Counted from the first letter of the stretch, positions 54,504 to 62,076 are shown. The stretch: DNA of 64,000 nt from Delftia tsuruhatensis (GCF_903815225.1 NZ_LR813084.1:4134501-4198500); one strand, 5' to 3'. Made by a program: numbers and translations. Notes: generated from the sequence alone by a model not told the origin.

Positions 54504-55043
54504 CTATTGATACCCCCGCCAGTGCTGTTCCACCTGCCACAGAGGGGTTCCCGCTTGCAACGAGCGAATGGCCTCTACGACTCTTTCGTATTGCTGACTA
54601 TCAAACTTTGACCACTTTGCCTTCCTCGCTTCCTTCCAAACGATTTCTCGTGCTCCTTTGTCTTTTTCTTCAAGAGAATCCAGAAGCAGGCTATCGATGG
54701 GTGGATGCAGCGCGGCGACGCTTGGGTGCTTCTCATGTCCACCGCAGACGAAAGTACCTTTTAGATAGACATTGATTAGTTTCGCGGCCACGCCGTGCCC
54801 GAACCCGATGAGGTTCATACGCTCTGCGGACAGTATTGAAACCGCTCTCCATTCCCTGTGCACAGCGTCGATCTGATGTGGATTAGGCAGATCATCGGGC
54901 CGATCAAGAAAATCTTGAAGGCCAATTTCTTCGATGATTGTCCTTCCCTGAAGAACGTTGAATCGACAGGTCTTCGTACTCGCAGCTCTGCTTGCTGCCC
55001 AGGCGGCGTATCGATGTTTGTGTTCTTGGATTTCGTACAACAC
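54504..55043 (-). CDS. integron cassette protein, function unknown (array A)
   Basis: A 179-residue protein from a GTG at 55043 (GGAG six bases upstream), beginning MLYEIQEHKHRYAAWAASRA. Features are RMNLIGFGHGVAAKLINVYLKG and VAALHPPIDSLLLDSLEEKDKG. The gene stop abuts an attC and it runs away from the intI remnant, the normal layout of a cassette. No family recognised. Confidence 0.75.
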   Translation of the reverse strand: MLYEIQEHKHRYAAWAASRAASTKTCRFNVLQGRTIIEEIGLQDFLDRPDDLPNPHQIDAVHREWRAVSILSAERMNLIGFGHGVAAKLINVYLKGTFVCGGHEKHPSVAALHPPIDSLLLDSLEEKDKGAREIVWKEARKAKWSKFDSQQYERVVEAIRSLQAGTPLWQVEQHWRGYQ

Positions 55044-55085
55044 ATTGTTCTCCGACAGCGCACTTGCGCTCTGACGTGGAGTTAA

Positions 55086-55114
55086 GGAGCGCACCGCCTA
55101 TAGGCGGTGCGTCC
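55086..55114. other. strong hairpin in the array A attI-proximal region
   Basis: CGCACCGCC-TATA-GGCGGTGCG with flanking GGA/TCC pairs forms a 12-bp stem with one bulged base. It lies between the first cassette gene and the intI remnant. It could be a decayed attC, as GCATAAT lies beyond one side, or a terminator. Confidence 0.45.
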
Positions 55115-55359
55115 ACTCGAACGCATGATTATGCCTCATGTGGCTGAACAGCGATGGTGTTTCCGACGCGAGAGAGTGATGCGCTTCCCCGACCAAAAGT
55201 AGTATCAATATGCCATGCCAAAGCCATTCTGTAATATTTCGTCGATCGATATAAATCCCTGGTTCTTGTAAAAGCTGTCAAGTCGCAGGCCATATCTGGC
55301 CCTTGCGGTCACGAAAAAACGCAGAAAAGGACTTGTAGCCTAGCCTGACGCCGTGCGTA

Positions 55360-55375
55360 CTGTATGGAAATACAG
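55360..55375 (+). promoter_or_regulatory. LexA (SOS) box before intI remnant A
   Basis: CTGT-ATGGAAAT-ACAG matches the gamma/betaproteobacterial LexA consensus CTGT-N8-ACAG, 14 bp before the intI start position. Integron integrases are known to be SOS-controlled through such a box. The equivalent site at the right-hand relic (61032-61047) keeps only the ACAG half. Confidence 0.8.
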
Positions 55376-55389
55376 TGCTAAATTCAGCC

Positions 55390-55596
55390 ATAAAATCTGC
55401 TTCCCCTCCTGTGTTGCGCGCCACACGGTTGCTGGACTAGGTCCGTGGGCGAATTCGTTACAAACACTTTAGCCTGTACACCGAGCAGGCCTACGTGCAA
55501 TGGTTGCACATGTTTGTGAAATGACACGACTTACGGCATCAACGAGACTTTGGACAGCTGGAAATCGAAGGCTTTCTGGCAATCATGGCTGAATGA
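55390..55596 (+). pseudogene. intI: integron integrase remnant A (N-terminal part)
   Basis: Read in one frame this gives KSASPPVLRATRLLD-stop, VRGRIRYKHFSLYTEQAYVQ, WLHMFVK-stop, then HDLRHQRDFGQLEIEGFLAI. It matches IntI N-termini of the form LLDQ-RERIRY-HYSLRTEQAYV-W...H-LRHP. The start is ATA instead of ATG, and CAG and TGG codons have become stops. Only about the first 69 residues remain; the catalytic domain is gone. The gene points away from the - strand cassettes, as in functional integrons. Confidence 0.85.
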
Positions 55597-55811
55597 CGGC
55601 TTTAGAGCTTCCAGCGGGCGGCTCAGGGTCGGAAGGAGCCGCCCGGCGCGGCTGCTGCCGGCTTTCTGCAGCCCTTGGATCAGTGTCTGCATTTGCGACT
55701 GCCTCGCACCGGATTGTTGGAGAGTTCATGCTAGGTCGGCTGCGAAGCTCGTCAAAAATGGTGGTTTGCGCCTAGTAAAGTGCTTGGTGCCAAATGACTT
55801 GGATCAGAGCC

Positions 55812-56858
55812 TTATAGAACAAAGGCATTGTTTGGCTGGAGTAAAAATTGCCACAATGGCAAAGCCGTACCTTTGAACTCCAATGGTATGTCTGGTGCAA
55901 ATAACTCTGGGTGGGCTTTAATATCAAGAGCAACTACGCCTTGCTCGTGGACAGTGCGTTCACTGTAGGCTGTACTAATCATCGAACTTAGCATGCCGAC
56001 ATCCGAGAAGCTGTGCTCTGTCGGTGGCTCCTCAGGACTGAATATGAAGCGAGCCCCGACTAGCTTTCCATCCTCATAAACGGCTTCTGTTTCACGCTCT
56101 GACCAACGCCCAAATCGCATTATATAAAAGGCAATTGACTGTTCTTTGGCATCTAAAATTTCTCGACTATTGCAATACATTTTCACTCCGCCGATGATGA
56201 ATCGCACTTCTCCTTCTGAGCTAATGCTAGCACCCTTATCTGGGGCAGCACGTAATTCAAATATAAGATCTGGTTCCGTTAATATCATTCGGTCCCCCAA
56301 GGTGAGCATTTCACTTCTAGCGTATGAGTTTGGAAAATCCGTCACATACTTGGTTTTCTGCTCAGTGAGTGCATCTCTTGAGATAAGCGTCCACCTGTTC
56401 CATTGTGAGTAGTAGATTGCATACTTGAGAGGAATACGATTCAATTCCGCATAGTTCTGAAGTTTTTGGTCGTAGTTTTTCTTTATGTAGAACTGATGTC
56501 GAGGGTTGCTGAAATGGCAATTCTTTACTTCCACAAAAAACTGTTCTCCTGTCTTCAAAACTACCCGGTAGTCTGGCGTTTGAAGTTCTTCATTATCGGA
56601 AAAGACATTTCCTGCATCTTCTTGCTTAATTAGTCGGCAGTTTCCGAGGCCGCCAGCCACGTGAGCAAACATGGCTTCAATTCGTTTTCCATGAATTAGA
56701 GCGGGGTTGTCGCTTGCGGCCTTGATGGACCTCTCTACGCGTTTCACAAAATCAAGGTGGTCATTGTCCGCATTTAACTTGTATCCTTGCTCTCTTCCGA
56801 TGGCAGCATACAGTTCAAGCGGATCAAATTTCTCTGGGTCTCTTTTTAATCTTTTCAA
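55812..56858 (-). CDS. PD-(D/E)XK nuclease-like protein
   Basis: A 348-residue protein from an AT-rich gene. Residues 95-112 read PDYRVVLKTGEQFFVEVK: Asp96, Glu110 and Lys112 fit the PD-(D/E)XK endonuclease core. N- and C-terminal regions are not recognised. GGAG lies six bases before a TTG start. It lies between intI remnant A and a repressor fragment, in cassette orientation, but no attC was found at its end. A defence role (restriction-like) is plausible and unproven. Confidence 0.75.
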   Translation of the reverse strand: MKRLKRDPEKFDPLELYAAIGREQGYKLNADNDHLDFVKRVERSIKAASDNPALIHGKRIEAMFAHVAGGLGNCRLIKQEDAGNVFSDNEELQTPDYRVVLKTGEQFFVEVKNCHFSNPRHQFYIKKNYDQKLQNYAELNRIPLKYAIYYSQWNRWTLISRDALTEQKTKYVTDFPNSYARSEMLTLGDRMILTEPDLIFELRAAPDKGASISSEGEVRFIIGGVKMYCNSREILDAKEQSIAFYIMRFGRWSERETEAVYEDGKLVGARFIFSPEEPPTEHSFSDVGMLSSMISTAYSERTVHEQGVVALDIKAHPELFAPDIPLEFKGTALPLWQFLLQPNNAFVL

Positions 56859-57111
56859 GTATTTCTCCAGTTACCTGTCGTAAAAAGCAGGATGCGGCGG
56901 TTGTGCTCTGAGGGCGTACAGGGCCTATCGGACGAGCAATGCACTGCGCTTGTGAGCATGGGGTCAATCAACTTGCCGCAGCGGAAAAAGTTACTGCACA
57001 GTTTTCCTCGCATGTAGTCAATTAGGATTTCCGCCGCTAGTTCCACGCACAGCAGACATTGCCAGCCAAAGTCGAACGACAGCAACGGGTCGAAATCAGC
57101 CTCCCCAAGGA
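56859..57111. other. intergenic, no gene seen
   Basis: Upstream sequence of the nuclease-like gene. One - strand frame is open but lacks motifs. Confidence 0.35.
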
Positions 57112-57540
57112 CTACACACCACCCCCCCTCACCCCCCGCCCCACAACCCACCGCAACTCCACCCCCACCCCAATCACCACCCGACCTCGCCGATCACTCC
57201 CCAACACAGGATGACCATCATTGAGCGGCACCAACTCAAAGACATCTTCGCCGCCCTCACTCACCCCGTGCACCCGGTATTTCCTGAACAGCAGTTGCTT
57301 CGCCTCAGATTTGGCCATCACGCAATACCCAGGCTGCGGCCGCAGCGCTGGATCGATCAGCACACGGTCACCCACCAGCATGGCGGTACGCCTGGAGCCA
57401 TGCCTCTCCGGCTCAAGATCGCCGATGGCCGATTGGCTCACCGCAGCCCTCTCCGCAGGCCGCGCCTGCCCAAGCACATCCAGGCCACGCCAGCCATCGA
57501 ATCGCTGCCCAGGCGGTGAAACGGAAAAGCTGAATGTCCC
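57112..57540 (-). pseudogene. S24-family repressor fragment with internal deletion
   Basis: An HTH piece (ERAAVSQSAIGDLEPERHGS) runs directly into the peptidase half ([59 protein letters not shown]). The second part is a close copy of the intact repressor at 61298-62065. The linker and the catalytic-serine segment are missing, so it cannot be functional. Confidence 0.8.
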
Positions 57541-57586
57541 GCGCAGGTTGCTGGCGCCATTGGCTGGCACAGCCCCTGTGTGCAGC

Positions 57587-58030
57587 CTATGCGGCTGACT
57601 CGGCTCCAGGGGCCAAGCCATCAGCCATCTCAAGGCAGCCCTCGCCTGCAAAGATCTCCGCCAAGGCGGCCTTCAGTTCCGTGTACTCATCGGCCGAAAG
57701 ATCGAAGGCAATGGACAGATGTTCCAGCCCGCCCATGTCGTGCACCGCCTCGCGCTTGAACGTGATCTGCGCGCCATCACGCCCCAGCACCAACCGCGCA
57801 ATGCCGCCATAGCAGGCGTTCTGCTGGCCGCACCATTCGACGTGGTAGGTGTCCATGCCCAATTCCTCGTCCTGATCGTCCTCGTCTTCCGCGAAGGAGC
57901 GTTGGAGCAGCAGGTAATGGTTGGTGCCGTGCTCTTTGTCGGCAAAGCCCACCAGGTGGCAGAAGCCATCGGGGTCTTTTGTGGTGATGCAGGTGGCGGT
58001 GAAGGAGAAGGAGAAGGAGAAGGCTTGCAT
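57587..58030 (-). CDS. Imm10-like immunity protein
   Basis: A 147-residue protein from the ATG at 58030. The segment NHYLLLQRSFAEDEDDQDEELGMDTYHVEWCGQQ followed by YGGI resembles the Imm10 family of polymorphic-toxin immunity proteins. A partner toxin is not adjacent. A fragment of this gene recurs at 51594-51690. It lies next to the distal end of array B; whether it was a cassette is unclear as no attC follows it. Confidence 0.7.
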   Translation of the reverse strand: MQAFSFSFSFTATCITTKDPDGFCHLVGFADKEHGTNHYLLLQRSFAEDEDDQDEELGMDTYHVEWCGQQNACYGGIARLVLGRDGAQITFKREAVHDMGGLEHLSIAFDLSADEYTELKAALAEIFAGEGCLEMADGLAPGAESAA

Positions 58031-58110
58031 GGTGGGTGTCGATGGTCCAGGGCGCGACGGGTCTGGAGAGGGAACTTGCGACAGGGGGGGCTGAACCCAG
58101 CCCTGGGTGC

Positions 58111-58227
58111 TGAGCCTGCCTCTCAAGGAGAAATGAGTGTCAACAAGCGTCTGGCCTAGATGCAAGGCTGTACAGCGAACGTCGTAAACCGGCCAGGCGC
58201 AGTCATTGGCAGCCTTTGAAAGCGGGC
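58111..58227. repeat. array-flank repeat, right copy
   Basis: Matches 51690-51775 at about 85% and 54346-54441 at about 75%. It directly follows the outermost attC of array B and contains CCTCTCAAGGAGAAATGAG and GGCTGTACAGCGAACG. Confidence 0.7.
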
Positions 58228-58285
58228 GCTCAACGTTTGAATTCAGCGGCCGCCGAAGGCGGTCCGCTGGAATCATGAGTTGGGC
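58228..58285 (-). repeat. attC site, end of AbiTii cassette
   Basis: 58 bp: core GCCCAAC, then ATTCCAGCGG, apex CCGCC-TTCG-GGCGG, CCGCTGAATT and core GTTGAGC (cassette orientation). Both cores fit RYYYAAC/GTTRRRY. A textbook attC fold with an imperfect stem is evident. Confidence 0.92.
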
Positions 58286-58307
58286 GTCATTCTTCTTGTT
58301 AGTCTGA

Positions 58308-59216
58308 CTACTTGAGACCGTAGTACTTGAGTAACGCTTCTTTTACTACATCGGTGGTAACTGCAACCCCATCTTCCAAGCACCGGACGCAGCCTTTTGA
58401 GATTCTCAACCAACCAATTGCGCACCTGAGGACCCATGGGTTCCTGGGTGCTCTCGGCTTTTCCGACGCAGCGAGGCGCGCCAGTTCTTTGGCGTCCTCT
58501 TCCACCATGCCAGAACCAGTCAGGAACTGCGCCAAGCTTTGCGTGTCATGGGGAGCCACTGCTACTTGGATAGTTGCCCCGTCCCCAGTGGCAGCGATGG
58601 ACGTGAAGTTGCCATAGATGATTTGCTGTGCAATCTGCGTTGCAGTGGCTGCGCTAGGCGCAGACGGCAAAGCAGCAGGACCTATTGCAATAGCTGTAGC
58701 ATCCGGAACAGACTTTTCGAGTTCAAGGGTGAGTTCGAGTACGCGACTCCGCACTGCGTGTCGAATAGAAGCAAGAGATGAGCGTGCAATGCTGCCAGTG
58801 ACCGAATTGCATGCGTAGTCTGGATACACCTTGCCTTGCAGCACAAGGATGAGGTCGGCTGCATTTATCCCGAGATGGCCGTCGTCCCCTGCGGTGGCCA
58901 GCAAGTCATCTACTGCAGCGATACTCTCTCGCATTTCGTGGCGTACCCAATGCTCTCCCGCAAACTTCTTCACTAGGTAGGGTGAAATAGGCGCATTCTT
59001 TATCCCTGACCCAAAAGGCCCCGAGAAGTTGGCGGTGTAGCTGACCGGAATAAATCGGTAGCCTGGAAGTTCTGCGTCGCGCGGGTACCCCTCCGACTCG
59101 TAACGCACCCACTCAGCGAGAGGTTGACTCCCGATTCGCGCTGCCAAGAGGCGAAGCCTAAGAGAGTATTGGCCCAAGGTCCGACCCATCTTGGAGTACG
59201 GCCACTTGGATTTCAT
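58308..59216 (-). CDS. AbiTii-domain protein in an integron cassette
   Basis: A 302-residue protein. The N-terminal half (SLRLRLLAARIGSQPLAEWV, YESEGYPRDAELPGYRFIPV, NFSGPFGSGIKNAPISPYLV) resembles the AbiTii domain seen in abortive-infection-related proteins. The C-terminal half contains AATATQIAQQIIYGNFTSIA and a conserved-looking GSGMVEEDAKELARL segment. attC sites lie on both sides (58228-58285 and 59248-59303), so the cassette is about 1020 bp. A phage-defence role is inferred from the family, not shown. Confidence 0.82.
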   Translation of the reverse strand: MKSKWPYSKMGRTLGQYSLRLRLLAARIGSQPLAEWVRYESEGYPRDAELPGYRFIPVSYTANFSGPFGSGIKNAPISPYLVKKFAGEHWVRHEMRESIAAVDDLLATAGDDGHLGINAADLILVLQGKVYPDYACNSVTGSIARSSLASIRHAVRSRVLELTLELEKSVPDATAIAIGPAALPSAPSAATATQIAQQIIYGNFTSIAATGDGATIQVAVAPHDTQSLAQFLTGSGMVEEDAKELARLAASEKPRAPRNPWVLRCAIGWLRISKGCVRCLEDGVAVTTDVVKEALLKYYGLK

Positions 59217-59247
59217 GAAGAAGGCTCATGCGTGCTCCATTTATGAT

Positions 59248-59303
59248 GTCCAACGTTTGAATTCAGCCCCCCCGCAGGTGGTCGCGGATGCAATAAATTA
59301 TGA
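59248..59303 (-). repeat. attC site, end of cyclase-like cassette
   Basis: 56 bp: degenerate core TCATAAT, then GCATCCGCG, apex with a G-run, CTGAATTCAAAC and core GTTGGAC. The right half is identical over CTGAATTCAAACGTTG to the 58228 site. It overlaps the stop of the gene at 59298. Confidence 0.78.
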
Positions 59304-60004
59304 GGCATGCGCCCACTTGAGACCTTCTTGCGCCTCAGATTGAAGAAACTCTTTGAACCAAGCCCACTTGCCGTGTGCAGATTGGGGCAGTCCCGACGAA
59401 AGCCTTTGATCCGCCAACTTCGCGTAGCGACCGTATGTTCGCTCTATCTCACCATGCAGGTTGTTATTTGGGATGTAGTAATCGTAAAGTCCGTTTACGA
59501 AAACCTTCCCATCCTTTTGGAGGCACATGCGTGAGCCACCTTGCCACATCTTTGCTGCTGAATCAGAAAGTTGAACGATGGGCTCATTGCCATCATCTTC
59601 AAGCTGATAAGCCTCTTGGTAGGCCGGTCCGACAATATTGGAATTAGTGTGCCAAAGCTTTCCGACAGAGATTCCGCCTCGGATCAAATATCCTGCATCG
59701 AGAAAGAAATGCGAAAGCTGGATTGCGCGCATGACGACGATGGAAAGTCCATCATAGCTTGGTCGATCTATGTCTTTGAGGGGACACTCAAGATGATGCA
59801 GTCGGAGATGTAGATATGCTCTGGGACGAGGTGCGCCGCGACAGACGGATCTACGCTCGAATTCAACTTTGGCACAGCTGATGAGAGAAGGTCAATCAGC
59901 GCTGAAAGCTGAAGGGACTGCTCGTCGCTTTGGACAGCTCCTGCTACAAGTGCCTTAAAGCCAAGTATGTCAATGAACGCAACCGCGCGATCTTCAAAAT
60001 TCAC
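59298..60004 (-). pseudogene. nucleotidyl-cyclase-like cassette protein, single frameshift
   Basis: Two frames make a 235-residue protein. It opens NFEDRAVAFIDILGFKALVA and contains HIYISDCIILSVP, then DRPSYDGLSIVVM, LIRGGISVGKLWH and NIVGPAYQEAYQLED. The FIDILGF, SD and RGGIS-G segments with GPAY-EAY-LE recall class III cyclase-fold proteins found in defence islands. The break is at the G4 run 59780-59783 (+ strand); one more base joins the frames without a gap. The GTG at 60004 has AAGGAG five bases upstream. Confidence 0.72.
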
Positions 60005-60020
60005 AAGAACTCCTTAGTAG

Positions 60021-60080
60021 GCCTAAAGTCTGGGCTAAGCTGCTCCGCTTATGAGCGTCGGCTTGGGTGAATTATTAGAC
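60021..60080 (-). repeat. attC site of class 1-cassette type
   Basis: 60 bp: GTCTAAT, AATTCACCCAAGCCGACGCT, apex, GGAGCAGCTTAGCCCAGAC, TTTAGGC. The CAAGCCGACG...GCGGCTTA-type layout is that of attC sites common on class 1 integron cassettes and differs from the other four sites here. Confidence 0.75.
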
Positions 60081-60158
60081 ACTTACGTGATGTCATTTAT
60101 GCAAAACGTTATTGGAAGTCGGCCTGCGTGGTAATCGACCTGGCGAGGCTTGCACATC

Positions 60159-60275
60159 TCAAATAACAAGCTGTAAAAAATCCACTTCTACGGTTGATCT
60201 GATTATGGCAATTTTTTCATCCCAGACATTTAGTAATTTATCCCATTTTTTAAGAACTTTGATGCTGCAAAGCAT
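60159..60275 (-). CDS. possible 38-residue ORF in a short AT-rich cassette
   Basis: MLCSIKVLKKWDKLLNVWDE... to a stop at 60159, the only - strand ORF inside the roughly 290-bp cassette bounded by attC sites 60021-60080 and 60310-60367. No ribosome site is visible and an A/T10 tract precedes it, so the cassette may be non-coding or may deliver a promoter. Confidence 0.3.
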   Translation of the reverse strand: MLCSIKVLKKWDKLLNVWDEKIAIIRSTVEVDFLQLVI

Positions 60276-60309
60276 AAGTAATTTTTTTTTTCTACGACTA
60301 CGATGTCCT

Positions 60310-60367
60310 GCATAACGTCGAAGTTCAGTGGCCGCCAAAGGATTTCTGCTGGAATGACGGGTTATGC
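60310..60367 (-). repeat. attC site with perfect complementary cores
   Basis: 58 bp: core GCATAAC, then ATTCCAGCAG, apex with CTTTGG, CACTGAACTT and core GTTATGC. The two cores are exact reverse complements. It overlaps the stop codon of the first array B cassette gene. Confidence 0.9.
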
Positions 60368-60901
60368 ATTACGCCACTTTCTTGCATCTTTCATGAACCA
60401 CTCAAGCATCTGCCAGTTTGAAAGGCAGGTGGCTTCATTCCCCATACTGCGGCGTATCTCAAGAAGAAAATTTCCAAGAAGACGCATCATTGTCTTCAAC
60501 TTATCTTCGGTCGGCGCCGTGATTTCCTCTTGGTTGTAGAAAAACTGCATGAGCTCGTTGTAGGCAACAACCACAGAATCAGCGCCAACAAGCGATAGTT
60601 TAAATGCGTACTTTCGGTATTCCAGCGATAGCATCTTGGCTGTTGCGATCTCCCCTTTGTCTTTTCCCTTGTTCGCTTTGTCCATTGACCAAGCGGCATC
60701 TGTCATGAAGAGAATAATGAACGGCTCAAGGATCAAATTGTAGGTACCGATGCGATCTTCACGCAGTTTGTCCTCGAGCAATCGCTCTCGCTCAACACTT
60801 TGTCGAAGCTTCCATCCAATGGCTGTGAGGACCAGCACCAAGATTGGCGTAGCGACTGCTCCGATTGCAGAGAGATAATCGAGCCAGTGCTTTTCCACCA
60901 T
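60362..60901 (-). CDS. first cassette of array B: single-span membrane protein
   Basis: A 179-residue protein beginning MVEKHWLDYLSAIGAVATP, one N-terminal helix (AVATPILVLVLTAIGWKL), a coiled region (SVERERLLEDKLREDRIGTY) and a helical domain containing MLSLEYRKYAFKLSLVGADS. AGGAG nine bases before the ATG at 60901 supports this start over 60928. The cassette is bounded by GTATAAC (60920-60926, attI side) and the 60310 attC. No named family; anchoring and coil hint at a sensor or defence component. Confidence 0.78.
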   Translation of the reverse strand: MVEKHWLDYLSAIGAVATPILVLVLTAIGWKLRQSVERERLLEDKLREDRIGTYNLILEPFIILFMTDAAWSMDKANKGKDKGEIATAKMLSLEYRKYAFKLSLVGADSVVVAYNELMQFFYNQEEITAPTEDKLKTMMRLLGNFLLEIRRSMGNEATCLSNWQMLEWFMKDARKWRNA

Positions 60902-60919
60902 TGCAACAACTCCTAAGAC

Positions 60920-61061
60920 GTATAACATAATGCATACCGCACCAAGCCGCAGGCCATATCTGGCATTTGCGGTCTAAATTGGCTCGAAAAAAAAAAAACG
61001 CAAAAGGGGCTCGTAGCTTTGCGGCATGTGTCTTATATAAAAAACAGCACCAAATTCAGCC
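60920..61061. promoter_or_regulatory. attI-side region of array B, shared with array A
   Basis: Shares with 55270-55389 the block TCGCAGGCCATATCTGG, an A-rich tract followed by CGCA, and AAATTCAGCCAT at the intI start. This should hold attI and the promoters. The LexA-box position (61032-61047) reads CTTA-N8-ACAG, so one half-site is lost. Confidence 0.7.
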
Positions 61062-61336
61062 ATGAAACCCGCCGCCCCTCCTGTGCTGCATGCCATACGA
61101 TTGCTGGATCAGGTCAGTGAGCGACTTCGTTACAAACACTATAGCCTGCGCACCGCCATGCGTCACAGCTTTGCCACGCACTTGTTGCAGTCGGGCACCG
61201 ACATGCCACGGTGCAGGAATTGCAGGGGCATTCGGACGTGAGCACGACGATGATCTATACCCATGTCCTGAAAATCGCTGCCGGAGGAATCTCCAGCTCA
61301 TTGAACTCCTTGAAGTTGCGCATGCAGCCTAGCTGA
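61062..61336 (+). pseudogene. intI: integron integrase remnant B (N- and C-terminal ends)
   Basis: The ATG at 61062 opens [31 protein letters not shown], then jumps directly to [15 protein letters not shown], and after a one-base frameshift to [20 protein letters not shown] and [11 protein letters not shown]. These are the N-terminus and the catalytic C-terminus of IntI (Arg of RHSF, His of GHSD, Tyr of IYTHV). About 250 central residues, including the IntI-specific patch, are deleted. It confirms the locus as an integron. Confidence 0.9.
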
Positions 61337-62065
61337 ATGACGGCTTTGGGGCTTGTGGCTAGATGGCTGCTCAGGATCGATATCAGCCTCCCAAAGACCA
61401 ACCCCCCCCCCCTCTCTCCCCCGCCCCACAGCCCGCCGCAACTCCACCCCCACCCCAATCACCACCCAACCCTGCCGATCACTCCCCAGCACAGGATGAT
61501 CATCATTGAGCGGCACCAACTCAAATACATCTTCGCCGGCCCCACCCACCCCGCGCACCCGGTACTTCCTGAACAGCAGTTGCTGCGCCCCAGACTTGGC
61601 CACCACGCAATCCCCAGGCTGCGGCCGCAGCGCTGGATCGATCAGCACACGGTCGCCCTCACGGAATTCCGGGGACATGGAGTTGTCTTCCAACTGAAGG
61701 AAGAACGCTTCGGGCGACACATCGCAGGTGGCGACCTCGACCCCGAGGCTCTCCGTCTCATCAGCGCCTTCAATACGGGCAACCGCCTGACTGAAAGACA
61801 GCACGGGATATCTGCGCATCCCACCGGGGAGCTGAGATAGAAGCGTTGCGGCGTCGGCGGTCATGGGGCCATCGCCACTTTCCAGCCACAAAGCCGAGAC
61901 GCGACAGATGGAGGCCAACGTCGCTGTTCGAGAAGTGCCATTGCCCAGGGTTTCGAGCTCCGCAATGGTGGACTGCCCCATACCTGCTTGACGAGCGAGT
62001 TGTACTTGCGTGAGACCCGCAAGACTGCGGGCGCTTCTGAGACGTTTGCCGAAATCGGTTGACAT
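61298..62065 (-). CDS. S24-family (CI/LexA-like) phage-type repressor
   Basis: A 255-residue repressor. The N-terminal HTH ([22 protein letters not shown]) is followed by an S24 self-cleaving domain with the serine in [20 protein letters not shown] and the lysine in [10 protein letters not shown]. The usual C-terminus would be near [13 protein letters not shown]; about 45 further residues run through a G-rich tract into the intI remnant and are probably not native. It is divergent from a Cro-like gene over three operators. Confidence 0.88.
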   Translation of the reverse strand: MSTDFGKRLRSARSLAGLTQVQLARQAGMGQSTIAELETLGNGTSRTATLASICRVSALWLESGDGPMTADAATLLSQLPGGMRRYPVLSFSQAVARIEGADETESLGVEVATCDVSPEAFFLQLEDNSMSPEFREGDRVLIDPALRPQPGDCVVAKSGAQQLLFRKYRVRGVGGAGEDVFELVPLNDDHPVLGSDRQGWVVIGVGVELRRAVGRGREGGGVGLWEADIDPEQPSSHKPQSRHSARLHAQLQGVQ

Positions 62066-62076
62066 GCTCAGTAGCT

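Noticed and set aside
55086..55114. Hairpin as a sixth attC
   Set aside because: The stem is too regular and only one possible core (GCATAAT) is nearby; kept as an unassigned hairpin.
57112..57651. A 179-codon - strand ORF as an intact gene
   Set aside because: It joins unrelated upstream codons, an HTH scrap and a truncated S24 domain; comparison with 61298-62065 shows a deletion product.
54504..61336. Class 1 (clinical) integron
   Set aside because: No qacE-delta/sul1 3' segment, no resistance cassettes, and the IntI remnants differ clearly from IntI1; a sedentary chromosomal type fits better.
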